Assembly: GCA_001931905.2 (NCBI GenBank)
Contig: MSJI02000270.1
Location: 1 to 24,124, forward strand
Source: Cladosporium sp. IMV 00045
Lineage: Eukaryota; Ascomycota; Dothideomycetes; Cladosporiales; Cladosporiaceae
Reading direction: 5' to 3'
DNA length: 24,124 nucleotides
Part shown: one piece after another, positions 10,087 to 19,361 of the stretch
Numbering within the stretch: the first letter of the stretch is position 1
Layout of the letters: the number at the start of each line of letters is the position of its first letter
Position numbers and translations under genes: made by a program
Notes under the pieces: model-generated
Told to the model about the DNA's origin: nothing
The model's input: the letters and a program-made list of their open reading frames with translations, nothing else
Databases searched by the model: none

Positions 10087-10554
10087 ATGGCGACCCAAGA
10101 CTCAACCCCCAGCACCAGCAATCCCACCACACAAGCAAACATCACCACCTACCACTGCCTCTGCACCCAACTCAGCCTCGCCACCACGCAACCCCTCAGC
10201 ACCCTCCCCAAACGCACCCTCGACGCCTCCCTCATAGCCACAGCAGGCGACTTCGCCTCCCCTTCCGACCCCAAACCCGTCCTCACCCTGCAAGCACTCA
10301 CACCCGACACCGCAGCGACGGTGCTGAAATTGGACGACGGCTTTGAAAAACGCTACCTCGTGAGGTGTGCGCGTTGTGGGCTCGCGGCGGGTTATTTTCT
10401 CGATGTCAGTGCGTTTGCTGGCAGGGAGGGGGAGGTGGGGCCTCGGAGGGATGTGCTTTATGTTTTGCCTGGGGGTTTGATGACCACGGAGGAGTTGAGG
10501 GAGGGTAGGAGGATGGAGGCGGAGGTTGGCAAGGTGGGGGAGGTTGTGGGCTGA
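10087..10554 (+). CDS. STEEP1-domain (CXorf56/UPF0428-like) zinc protein
   Basis: A single-exon 155-aa protein. After a Thr/Ser-rich N-terminus comes TTYHCLCTQLSLATTQPLS, then LPKRTLDASLIA, and near residues 85-105 GFEKRYLVRCARCGLAAGYF. Cys24 and Cys26 (CxC) plus Cys94 and Cys97 (CxxC) form the probable zinc site. This order matches the STEEP1 family (human CXorf56), whose animal member helps STING leave the ER; the fungal role is unknown. The human protein is about 220 aa and has a longer C-terminus. The start is supported by the context AGCAAAATGG and by the complete domain. The tail is Glu/Gly-rich. It is divergent from the FarA-like gene, which gives no functional hint. Confidence 0.8.
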   Translation: MATQDSTPSTSNPTTQANITTYHCLCTQLSLATTQPLSTLPKRTLDASLIATAGDFASPSDPKPVLTLQALTPDTAATVLKLDDGFEKRYLVRCARCGLAAGYFLDVSAFAGREGEVGPRRDVLYVLPGGLMTTEELREGRRMEAEVGKVGEVVG

Positions 10555-10582
10555 TCTTGATCTGGACCTTGATCTTGATCTT
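10553..10582 (+). repeat. Five imperfect GATCTT hexamers
   Basis: GATCTT, GATCTG, GACCTT, GATCTT, GATCTT in direct tandem. The array overlaps the TGA stop of the STEEP1-domain gene by two bases and otherwise lies in its 3' UTR. It looks like a hexanucleotide microsatellite with two single-base changes. Confidence 0.8.
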
Positions 10583-11790
10583 GCCTTGCTTGAATCTTTT
10601 TCGCCAAAAATGAAAAAGCTCTCGGGGCCAAGGCGATTTCGCAGAGTTGCTGTTGTCCGGAAGCAGAGTCGCCTGCTATCAGCACAGTGCCGTATGTTTG
10701 GGGTCAGAATCTCCCCAAACGTAAAGCACGGTGTGCAAAACAATTCGCTCCTCGCTTGCTTGATTGCCAGGAAGTCGCCATCACGCAAGGTTCGAAGACA
10801 CACCAGCAAAAGTGGCGAAAGATCGCGCGTCTTCTCATAAACTCGACAACTCAGACAAAACAACACCAAGATGTCACTTCATCCTGACCAACGATATCTG
10901 TCAGCAGAGAGTGAGGAACGGCAAGCAGGCTTTGGGCACTGCGCATCGGCGGTTCTCACGATACGTGCACGTTTCGTCAAAAGCAAAGTCTATTCACTCC
11001 TACGCCACTTGTCAAGACCGGAACGCGATCGGTCTTTCGTGGACCTGCTCGACTGGGTCGCCGGGTATCGAATCCCTCTTCTTGGAGTCTTGCCATCGAC
11101 CATTCGACTAGGACAGCATGAAAGCACAGTGCGAGCAGGGCCGAGCGACGTTAGTCCATGTACTTTACCTTGCAGATACACACACGGGGAAAGACACACA
11201 TTTGTACGGCTCGGGAGGTTCGGGCTAAGACGCGTTGTTCAACAGTTGCAAGAAACCCAAGCGACCTGAAACATCTATAAATATCCATGTATGCAGAGCC
11301 AATCAATTCGTTATAGCAGGGGCAATACACGTACGAATGAAAAGAGAGAATTACAAGATCAAGACGCTTGCACAGCACATACCTGTCATTCATTCAACTT
11401 CGGACTCTGACCGAATTCATCGAATTGTCTGCCACTATCCGTGGTTTTGATTGATTGGTTCAATCTATAAGACAAGAGACAGGACAAAATACTGTGATCA
11501 AAACTCACGATTCTCATTCTCAATTCTCTCGCTCGTCAAATAACATTCGATTAATAGAAACTTCGCTATATCGAAACACCGACAGACACAAACTAATATC
11601 TCATCCTTTGAAACGCCGCGCTATGAGGTGTACATGTAACAGAAACAAAAAAGAAAAGGGAGAAAAAAACAACAATCCCCGAATCCGATATCTCACTTCC
11701 CTTCCCAATCTTGTCGAGATCCAGAACAAACGAAAGACAAACGTCCATGCAGACATGCAGTACCAGTCATCAGTCTTCGCCACCCCTCAC
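10555..11790. other. Gene-poor stretch between convergent genes
   Basis: This holds the 3' ends of the STEEP1-domain gene and of the Ssk1-like gene. One plus-strand frame, 10871-11269 (132 codons), starts with a fair leader-like context (ACAACACCAAGATG) but has no recognisable domain, so I do not call it a gene. Bases 11400-11700 are A-rich on the plus strand, including AGAAACAAAAAAGAAAAGGG at about 11640-11660. That is T-rich on the Ssk1 mRNA strand and fits its 3' UTR. No RNA gene is seen. Confidence 0.5.
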
Positions 11791-14640
11791 TCACTCCTCA
11801 ATACTCTCCGGCGCAAGAGCAGGAGGTTCCCCATCCGGACCCGGGTTTCCACCCTTCTCGGCTTCCGGGTCCTTGTCGCCTTGCTCGATTTCCGCTTTCT
11901 CCTTGTCGAGTTCGGCGGCTGTGTCGCCTCCACTCCCATCCTCGTCTGCCGTGGCGGCCACGTCGTCTGCGGAAGTCGGTGCAGTCGGAGCGGAGTCGTC
12001 TTGCCCTTTCTCGCCGCCTGCATCTTTCTGCTGAGACTGCTGCTCTTGCTCCGCCCTCTCCTTCTCCGCGCGCTTCTTCGCCTCATCGGCCTCTTTCTTC
12101 GCCTTCTGGCGCTCCTGCAGCACAGCCAACTTCTCCATCTTCCGCTTCTGCTTCTCCTCGTCCTCCTTCTCTTTCCTCTTCTGCTCTTCGCTCTTGCCCT
12201 CTTCCTCTTTGCTCGCGTAGTCCTTCCAGCGGCGCCAGCCGTCGAAATCGATCAGGGCTTGCATGCAGCCCCACTCTTTGACTTTGCGCTCGAGCCAGAC
12301 GAAGTTGACGGGTTTCGTCAGGAAGTCGTTGCAGCCTGCTGCGAGGGCTTCGTGGCGGTCGGATTGCAGGGAGGAGGCCGTCAGGGCGACGATGATGATG
12401 GGCGATTTGAACAGGCCGCCTGTTGCTTCGGGGAGCTTGTCGGCGGATTGCTTCCGTTTGGGAGAGGCGTCTTTGTCGGTTTCGCCATTGGTTTCGGAGG
12501 AGTCGCCGTTTTGTTGGGCGGAGCCGCGGTGCTCGACGGGGCTGGAGGGTGCGCTGGATGAGAAGACGCCGATTCCGTTGACTTTCTCTAGGCGTCTTAT
12601 TTCCTTTGTAGCTGCCAAGCCGTTCATGACTGGCATTTGAATGTCCATCAGGACCAAGTGGAAGCCACCGCCGCGCCATTTGTCGACGGCAATCTGGCCG
12701 TTCATCGCAGTCTCCCATCGGACCTTCAGTCGCTTCATCAAACCTTCCAAGATACGCAAGTTGATGATGTTGTCTTCTACGATGAGAACATTGATTGGAG
12801 GGATTGACCCGTCAAGCATGTTAGAGATAAGGCTCGGCTGTGGCGATTCAGCATTTCCATTCCGACCCCGTCGACCTTTGACACCTGGCTTGTCAGGCGT
12901 AGGCTTTCTGGGGTTCTTTTTGGGTCTCGAAGTCCGCGGAGCCTGTCCCGTCTGGCTGGTAGATGGAGTCGGTGGATTGGATCCAGTGGCGGTGTTTTCA
13001 GGGACAGGTGGAGTGGGAATGGGTGCTGCTGTGGGTGCACCGTTCGGCATGAGTGGGCGAGGATGTTCAGATGCATTAGATTCAGTACGAGGTCGGAGAG
13101 ACCCTCTGTGATGATGCTGCTGCTGTTGTTGCGGAATGAGGTTGCCAGATGACGCGACCGCAACAGCGCCAGCATTGGAATTGTGCTGCACTATAGTAGG
13201 CGAAGACGTGTGCTGGCGGTTGAATTTTGGTCTATGGTGTCTGCGCGTACCACCAGGAGAAGGAAGAGGTGGAACCTGGCCGGTGCTCAGGACAGAAATA
13301 GAGCGTTGATGATCGGCATGATTGCTGTTGCGACTGTCGTGAGAGACGGACGTCATGGGCATTTGCGGATGCACAATCGCCGGCATTGGAGGGAAGTAGT
13401 CATTGCCACTCTCCATAGGTCGATGATCTTCCATGGCAGGGTAGGCCGGATACTGGTACATGCGCGGTGAAGGTCGAGGTGTTCGTTTTGGAGGAACGTC
13501 AATCACCAGAGCATCGTCAACAGTCTGTCCTCCGGGGAAGGTGGTGTCAATGGTGCGACACATCTGCTCTTCTGGTCCCAGTACCCTGTCCGTCCGCGGT
13601 TGGCCATGGTCTCCTCTCGATACAATCCTCAAAAGCATGTCGGGCGCATCGAAAGTCTTTCCAAGAGAGTTTGCGTATTTTTTCAAAATCATATCGCGTA
13701 CATCGTCGACGAGGTCGTCTTCCTTGATTTGGACCAGTGTGGCCGAGGCGCCAGGCCTCTTTACCCAGATTTTGCGATGAAGCATGCTGGACATATCAGG
13801 GAGGCCAGGCGTAAAGTAGTCCAGAACTGCGCTCGGAAGAGGTGCGCTGTCGTTTGTATCGATCTGCAGCGGATCTTTTTCGGGCGGAGCGTCAACCAGC
13901 GTCTTCACGATCTTAGCATTGGAGCTGTTAACTATGCTTTGACGTCTCTCCTCGGCTTCCGCAGCTGAAGAGCTATCTCCGGGCGAGACCTGGCTCGAAG
14001 AACGACGAGGCGGGTCGACGAAGGCTACCTTGGTCTCTGCAACTCCTTCCTCTTCAGCAGGTTTCGGCTGTTGCGGCGGTGCAGCAGCTTCTTCCTGAAG
14101 TGGGAGAGAGACTGGGTTTGCAACGACTTCTTCGGCACCTGGAGTAGGTTCCTGCAAGACCAGTGCTGGCGCTTGGTTTATGACCTCTCCATCGGTATGC
14201 CTCTTGGGTTCGTCGGCAGCAGTCGACGGAGTTGCTGCAGGGGTGTCCGGCGGTGATTGCTCCAGTCGGTGTCCTCCCTCTCCTGGCAAGGTCTTGCTGC
14301 TAGAGCGCCTGGTTGGATCGGAAGGTGTGGGAAGCTCGTCGGTAGAAACCTGAGGACTCTTGTCGTCTACTTCCTGAGATGACAAGAGCACGAAGCTCTC
14401 GTGTTGCTCCGGCACGGGTTCCGGAGGGTCAGGTTGAGGGTTGCGAGCAGCTCGTGAGCGCGGCTTGCCGACGGAAGCGGCGCTAATGCGACGAAAGGGT
14501 CGGGTCGAGTCGGCGGCGGCGGAGGGGATGGCGGGAGCAGATTGACTGGCAATGGAGGCGGTGTCGGAGCGGAGGGTGTTGGTGGTGGAGGAGGATTGTT
14601 TCCGGCGGAAGAAAGGTCGAGTGAGAGAGAAGCGAACCAT
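11791..14640 (-). CDS. ssk1: Ssk1/Mcs4-type response regulator of the HOG osmostress pathway
   Basis: The cytoplasmic response regulator that takes phosphate from the Ypd1 phosphotransfer protein and, when unphosphorylated, activates the MAPKKK of the Hog1 pathway. One exon, 949 aa, longer than yeast Ssk1 (about 710 aa). The Ser/Pro-rich N-terminus is disordered. Residues about 288-395 (KIWVKRPGASATLVQIKEDD onward) form a conserved block shared by filamentous Ssk1 proteins. The receiver follows: NVLIVEDN (E622, D623), phosphoacceptor D666 in VLMDIQMPVMNG, IIVALTA, and K776 in FLTKPVNF. About 110 residues separate D666 and K776, against about 52 in a compact receiver, so a Ser/Lys-rich insert of roughly 58 residues lies between them. 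After residue about 805 the protein is Lys/Glu-rich (predicted coiled coil), with an acidic disordered tail. The start at 14640 has the context GCCATGG. Confidence 0.95.
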   Translation of the reverse strand: MVRFSLTRPFFRRKQSSSTTNTLRSDTASIASQSAPAIPSAAADSTRPFRRISAASVGKPRSRAARNPQPDPPEPVPEQHESFVLLSSQEVDDKSPQVSTDELPTPSDPTRRSSSKTLPGEGGHRLEQSPPDTPAATPSTAADEPKRHTDGEVINQAPALVLQEPTPGAEEVVANPVSLPLQEEAAAPPQQPKPAEEEGVAETKVAFVDPPRRSSSQVSPGDSSSAAEAEERRQSIVNSSNAKIVKTLVDAPPEKDPLQIDTNDSAPLPSAVLDYFTPGLPDMSSMLHRKIWVKRPGASATLVQIKEDDLVDDVRDMILKKYANSLGKTFDAPDMLLRIVSRGDHGQPRTDRVLGPEEQMCRTIDTTFPGGQTVDDALVIDVPPKRTPRPSPRMYQYPAYPAMEDHRPMESGNDYFPPMPAIVHPQMPMTSVSHDSRNSNHADHQRSISVLSTGQVPPLPSPGGTRRHHRPKFNRQHTSSPTIVQHNSNAGAVAVASSGNLIPQQQQQHHHRGSLRPRTESNASEHPRPLMPNGAPTAAPIPTPPVPENTATGSNPPTPSTSQTGQAPRTSRPKKNPRKPTPDKPGVKGRRGRNGNAESPQPSLISNMLDGSIPPINVLIVEDNIINLRILEGLMKRLKVRWETAMNGQIAVDKWRGGGFHLVLMDIQMPVMNGLAATKEIRRLEKVNGIGVFSSSAPSSPVEHRGSAQQNGDSSETNGETDKDASPKRKQSADKLPEATGGLFKSPIIIVALTASSLQSDRHEALAAGCNDFLTKPVNFVWLERKVKEWGCMQALIDFDGWRRWKDYASKEEEGKSEEQKRKEKEDEEKQKRKMEKLAVLQERQKAKKEADEAKKRAEKERAEQEQQSQQKDAGGEKGQDDSAPTAPTSADDVAATADEDGSGGDTAAELDKEKAEIEQGDKDPEAEKGGNPGPDGEPPALAPESIEE

Positions 14641-16650
14641 GGCGGAACTGTGCAGCCAGCTCGCCTCGTGACTAAGCGGGCATGGCCGAAGTCAGTTCTC
14701 TGGGGGCGGGAGATGGAGTGCTGGAGATGGAGGTGGCTGGGGGGATGTCGTTGTTGTTGGTGTTGCTGGTGTTGGTGTATAGTGATATTGATGTCTTCTG
14801 CGTCTATCACATAGGTAAACGACATGAAATGGAAGTTGGCAGTAGGCACTGACTACTGCATTTCCTGCTACAGCGCTCGCTAGGAGTCTTCGGGTCGCGA
14901 TGCCGCGTCGCAGTCCTGGCGAGGCGTGCACAGCATTATTGGCGGCAGCAGCAGCAGCGGCAGCTTCTTGACCGCCCACCCTTGCCCTCTGTTCCATGCG
15001 CTGAACTGCTTTCTTCCACTGGAGATCGAGCGTTTGCCCATGCATCGGCGAGCCCAAGGCCTGGAGCTACCCCAAATCCCATCAAAATCAGGGAACTGCC
15101 CGGGTACAAGCTTCAATCAATTTACACCTGATTATTTGAAGCTACCCAATCAATTCTTTCATCAATCATTATTGCCGCATTCTGCACTTCGCTATTCTGC
15201 TCTGGCACAGCCTTGCCTTGTCTTTCTATCTTTCATCTCCGCGTCTGTTCGAGCGTATCACAGCGACACCCTGCTAATTCTTCCGTGTGTGCAGACCTCG
15301 CCATATGCCTCGACTAATTAGCATTCAGGCATGCATACACATTGCCTCGACTCATGTCATATGTACGTGCACTCTGCGGACGCTCGAGAATGCCCAAGCC
15401 ACGTACCTGACACGGGATCACATGATAGGGCTCTCTCGATGAAAGAGGCCCATCAGAGGGCTATACCAATCTGCCTATCATGCATTGAAAATCCTGATCG
15501 ACTCTGCAGATATGATGGATCGCATTGGGATGAATGTACGTCCGGCGACCTGACAACATCATTGCGCTTCCTCGAGGACAAGAGAATAAGTATGTTAGAA
15601 ATAATCGCATGGCTCTCTCCTTGTCGAGCTCGATGAATATTCGACTTGTTACACTTTCACGTCGACATCAACTCTGGACATATCTGTCAGCACGAATTGA
15701 AGGGCTCTTCATCAATCATATCATTTGACATCAGACACTACCTCCTACATTCATAAAACGACATCCCGAAAGCCTACAAATATCCACATTCCATGCTCGT
15801 CGCTGCTCGTTCCGACTTTCTCATCCTCAAGTTGATCTCAGATCTTTCCGCGTCGATCCCTGACCTATCTCAGCAAACACGCTTCATCAATTGCGATATC
15901 TCCATCAAAACCATCAACCCTATCTCTGGCGTACCTCCGTAACTGCAGCCGCACCGCAAAATCATCTCGATCCAGGAATTGAAAGCACCACCAAGCAAGC
16001 CACCTCTCCACATCGACTCGCAGCCAGGCAGCTCTCCCTGAAGCCCGCAGGATCCCTGCTGCAGTGTGACAATCTCCACGGTCATCATGCTCTCATTTCT
16101 CGATACACGGCTCGACTTCACCTGTCGGAGCCCGCCCAGCCCGCCCTCTCAAGCGTCTCAAGAGTTAAACCTCGCTGCACTGCTTGCGGAGTGCTGATCG
16201 GTCCGTTGTTTTGGAGACGGTTGAGAGCCCGTCATCTGGTACCTCCTATTTCCTTGATATACTCTTCGTCCCGCAGCGTGCGTGGCTTCCGTCCCATATG
16301 CTTTTCAGACACGGCTCGAAGTCTGTCTTTTCTTTTCTCTATGGCCTAGATCCAGTGGATGGCTCTCGTCCCTGCGTAAGAACAGAGCCTCTACAAGGGC
16401 TTGATACAACATGCTTGTCCCGTCTGTGGGTGCGGACGTCATGACGCTATGGGTATGAGTATCAAAGATGTGCTGATGGTGAAGGCACATCATGCCCTTT
16501 CGTCTTCACCGTCATCTCTTTACGCTTCCATCAAGTCGTCAAAACACCTCACAGGCCTCAACCTGCATCCATAACCTCCCTCCTATCAACTCCACCATCT
16601 CCCATCCACCACATCGCACATCCCACGCCTGTTCAGACTCCCCACCCACC
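14641..16650. promoter_or_regulatory. 2.0 kb divergent region between the Ssk1-like gene and the aquaporin gene
   Basis: Both promoters should lie here. The first 200 bases are the probable Ssk1 leader: read on the minus strand it is CA/CC-rich (CACCAACACCAGCAACACC), usual for fungal 5' UTRs. The 150 bases before the aquaporin start are C/A-rich on the plus strand. Frames in between (14926-15321, 15331-15636, 15891-16349, 16184-16444) have no recognisable domain. I see no tRNA or repeat. Confidence 0.5.
14672..14683 (-). promoter_or_regulatory. Minimal upstream ORF (Met-Pro-Ala-stop) before the Ssk1-like gene
   Basis: On the minus strand GGCCATGCCCGCTTAG encodes a three-residue ORF ending 31 nt before the main ATG. 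Its own ATG has a good context (GGCC before it). A start-stop ATGTGA lies at 14807-14812. A longer frame beginning further upstream runs through the main start in another frame. Whether this leader is transcribed or spliced is unknown. Confidence 0.4.
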
Positions 16651-17624
16651 ATGCCCACCCTCCAACCCACCAAATCGCACCACCTCAACCAACCCATGTT
16701 CGGCTACCTCACCCTCAAATCCCCCGCCGAAACCTCCACTCTCCGCAAACACTTCATCGCCGCCACCGGCGAATTCGTCGGCACCTTCCTCTTCCTCTTC
16801 CCCGCCTACCTGGGCCACGCGATGAGCGTGCAATCCGCCTCCGACGCTTCGGGCACAGGCGCCAACTCAAGCCAGACGGTCGTCTTCATCGCGCTCAGCT
16901 ATGGCTTCAGTCTGCTCATTGCCGCTTGGGTGCTTTACCGCGTCAGTGGCGGGCTGTTCAATCCGGCTGTTACGCTGGGGATGGTCCTCACGGGGACGCT
17001 GCCGCCTTGGAGAGGGCTGGTGCTGTTTCCAACGCAGATTCTCGGTGGAATTGTGGCCGCTGCGGTGGCGAGTGCGATTATTCCCGTGGATATCAATATC
17101 GTGCAGACGACGCTGGCGCCGGGGATGAACGTCGCGCAAGGCTTGTTTTTGGAAATGGTGAGTTACTTGAACAGCCACGGAAACAAAGAAACCCCTCTTC
17201 AAAACGCAAACACTGACCATCTGCACTTCAACAGTTCCTAACCGCCCACCTGATCTTCACCATCCTCATGCTCGCCGCCGAAAAGAGCAAAGACACCTTC
17301 ATCGCGCCCATCGGCATCGGGCTGTCCCTGTTCGTGACCCAAATCGCCGGCGTGGCTTACACCGGCGCCTCGGTGAATCCCGCACGCTCTTTCGGGCCAT
17401 GCGTCGCCGGTGCGGATTTCCCCGGCTATCATTGGATTTACTGGCTGGGGCCTGTGCTCGGTGCGCTTGTGGCGGGCGGGTTTTACCATTTCGTCAAGTG
17501 GGGGAATTATGAGGATGTCAATCCGGGCCAGGATAGTGCGGGGGGTGGGTTTGAGGGAAGTGCAGAAGAGGCGGAGAAGGAGGCGGAGGAGGGGAGGAGG
17601 GATTCGCAGGTTGCGGCTGGGTGA
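16651..17624 (+). CDS. Aquaporin (MIP family water/solute channel)
   Basis: A six-helix plasma- or vacuolar-membrane channel. Exons are 16651-17157 and 17235-17624; the 77-nt intron has donor GTGAGT, branch CTGAC and acceptor CAACAG and is in phase 0. The sum is 299 codons, so 298 aa. Both half-helix motifs are present: NPA at residues 104-106 in SGGLFNPAVTLG and NPA at 217-219 in GASVNPARSFGP, with Arg220 as the filter arginine. The second NPA is preceded by the short spacing of water channels, not the longer loop of glyceroporins. The filter position in helix 5, usually His (FxAHL), reads VTQI, so Gln205. The C-terminus is Gly/Glu-rich and cytoplasmic. I chose the ATG at 16651 (CCCACCATG) over an in-frame ATG at 16492, which would add 53 residues that do not resemble an aquaporin N-terminus. 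Confidence 0.93.
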
Positions 17625-18139
17625 GGTGGTGGATGAGGTGTGGTTCGTGCGTCAGGGGGGGAGGGGTGGGGGTGGTGGAGTTTCAGAGGAGCATTGGGAG
17701 GGGGATGATGACAATGATTTTACGATGCTATAGGTACATGTACATGTATTTGAATTGACGATATACGCAGTAGACTAGAATTTTTTCATTAACAGCACAA
17801 ATAAAAGGGATGATTCAAGATGGCAGTGAGGGAGTTCTGTGCCAGGTGTCAGTGGTGATGAGTACATATAGCTTGTCGACTAGAATTCACCTTCTCTATT
17901 GCTTCGAGAAGCACAAACATGCCTTTGCCAAAACAAATCACAGTGAGGTTTGTGTACAGGCAGATTATCGATGCCCCATGATGCATGTCACGCCGTCATG
18001 TGGAGTCGATGTGGATATATGGAAATAGATATATTGAAGTTTGGGAAGACTTCGATTGGGGACTGCGCGGTGAATCTCTATATTGCTTGGAATTGTCAGA
18101 ATGGCTGGTTAATAATCCTACGACTGGTGGGCCATTGCT
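17625..18139. other. Short convergent spacer between the aquaporin and thioesterase genes
   Basis: Contains the two 3' UTRs. The 14-nt perfect palindrome TACATGTACATGTA lies at 17735-17748. AATAAA at 17800-17805 is a candidate poly(A) signal for the aquaporin mRNA. No gene is seen. Confidence 0.5.
17800..17805 (+). terminator. Candidate poly(A) signal AATAAA for the aquaporin gene
   Basis: AATAAA, 175 nt after the aquaporin stop, in an A-rich context (CACAAATAAAAGG). Fungal poly(A) signals are degenerate, so this is only a candidate. Confidence 0.25.
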
Positions 18140-19361
18140 TCAAACCACGATCTTTCTCAGAATCTCGCCTAGACTCTCAACCTGCAAATCTCAAAGTCAG
18201 CATAAACACTCCCAACCAACCAAAAATCCCTCCAACAGAAAGAAAAAAAGCAGAACTTACATGCGGCGACTGCGTAATCTGGAAATGATTCCCCGTCATA
18301 TAATCAAACCCAAACTCCGCCCCAGGCAACAGCCTCTCCCAACCAACCGTCTTCAACTCCGGCCTAGGCTCGAGCAGAAACCTCGTGACCTTCACATCCA
18401 TATCGACCTGCAACCCGCTCTCCGCAACGCTCTTCACCAAACCCTCGCGCACCCATACGAAACTGACTTTCTCCGGAACCTGCGCGCGCTCCTCCAGCGG
18501 CGTGGGCATGTACTTGTCGACCGACAGGACTGTGGAAGTGAAATGCTGCACCAGCCAATCGGGCGCTTTCTTCGCCCCCGAAGCGCCCATGAGGCCTTTG
18601 CGGGTCAGCTCGTCCACGACCTGTGATGGCAAAGCTTCGAATTCAAGTCTGCACGGCGAATCGATCAGGATCAACTGCTTGACTTTCTTGCCCCGCGCAG
18701 CCAGTAATTTCGTAACTTCGTACGAGTAGTACCCGCCCGCCGACCAGCCGCCGAGCACATAGGGTCCCTCGGGTTGGAGGCGGAGCACTTCGTCGACCCA
18801 CAGCCGCGCCATGCGCTCGATCGAGCAGGTGAAGTTTTGCGCTTGCCGGAGGAAAGGCGAGTTCAGACCGATCAGGCAGATGTTGGCGCCGATGGGTGGG
18901 AGGGTCCCGTAGGAGGTGCCGGCGCCGCTGCCGTCGGGGAAGAGGAAGATGTTCGTGCTGGTTGGGGTGGGTTTGTTTTGGAGGATGACGGAGAGGGGGA
19001 CTTTGGGTTCGGGGATGCCTTCCCATGGGTTGGAGGGTTCGGAGGATGGGAGGGTGGTGGAGGTGCCGTTTGTGGTGTTGTTGTTGGTGGAGGTGGTGCC
19101 ATTTTGGGAGGGTGTTTGTGGCGGTTTGCCTCCGGATCGAAGGAATTCTTTGAAGGCTCCTACGGTCTCGTATCTGGTGAAGTCTGATGGGCTTATTGCT
19201 ATGCCGGTCTCGTTGGTCAGATCAGAGGCGGTGGCTGTCGCGAGGAGATCTCCTAGTCCAAGGAACTTCCATGTCTCGTGGTCTTGAAATTCTTCGGGCT
19301 CGAGGGAAAGTGCCTCGCCTAGTATTTCGAAGGCTCTTTGAATTGTGTCTTCGGATGACAT
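18140..19361 (-). CDS. Stand-alone ACP-like plus thioesterase protein, related to the C-terminus of non-reducing polyketide synthases
   Basis: An alpha/beta-hydrolase thioesterase of the type that releases or Claisen-cyclises aromatic polyketides. Exons are 18261-19361 and 18140-18181; the 79-nt intron has donor GTAAGT, branch CTGAC and acceptor TTGCAG and is in phase 0. Total 380 aa. Residues about 5-75 have the helical pattern of a PKS carrier domain, but the usual LGVDSLL reads LGLGDLL, so Asp38 replaces the serine that carries phosphopantetheine. A Thr/Asn-rich linker (about 78-112) follows. The thioesterase begins at NIFLFPDGSGAGTSYGTLP, with nucleophile Ser207 in GGWSAGG, Asp234 in LILIDSPCR and His359 in GNHF as the likely triad. 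No ketosynthase or other PKS domain lies nearby: a TrpRS gene begins 476 bases from its start. The substrate is unknown, and it may act in trans on a PKS elsewhere. Confidence 0.85.

Noticed and set aside
10526..10840. Frame with (Asp-Leu) repeats overlapping the STEEP1-domain stop
   Set aside because: Produced by the GATCTT microsatellite; no frameshift signal and no family match.
10785..11075. GGTTCGA-like strings considered as tRNA T-arms
   Set aside because: No matching acceptor, D-arm or anticodon stem could be folded around them.
11455..12561. 368-codon plus-strand Leu-rich frame
   Set aside because: Complement of the Lys/Glu-rich coiled coil and receiver of the Ssk1-like gene; the Leu/Phe richness is an artefact of AAG/GAG codons read backwards.
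14367..14849. 160-codon minus-strand frame overlapping the Ssk1 start
   Set aside because: Simple His/Gln/Pro-rich translation of the leader plus out-of-frame Ssk1 codons; kept only as a possible overlapping upstream ORF.
16492..16650. In-frame upstream start for the aquaporin
   Set aside because: It would add 53 Ser/Thr/His/Pro-rich residues unlike aquaporin N-termini; the ATG at 16651 has a better context.
18140..19361. Thioesterase gene as the broken end of a polyketide synthase
   Set aside because: It has its own ATG, an intact triad and a proper intron, and no ketosynthase or acyltransferase sequence lies between it and TrpRS.
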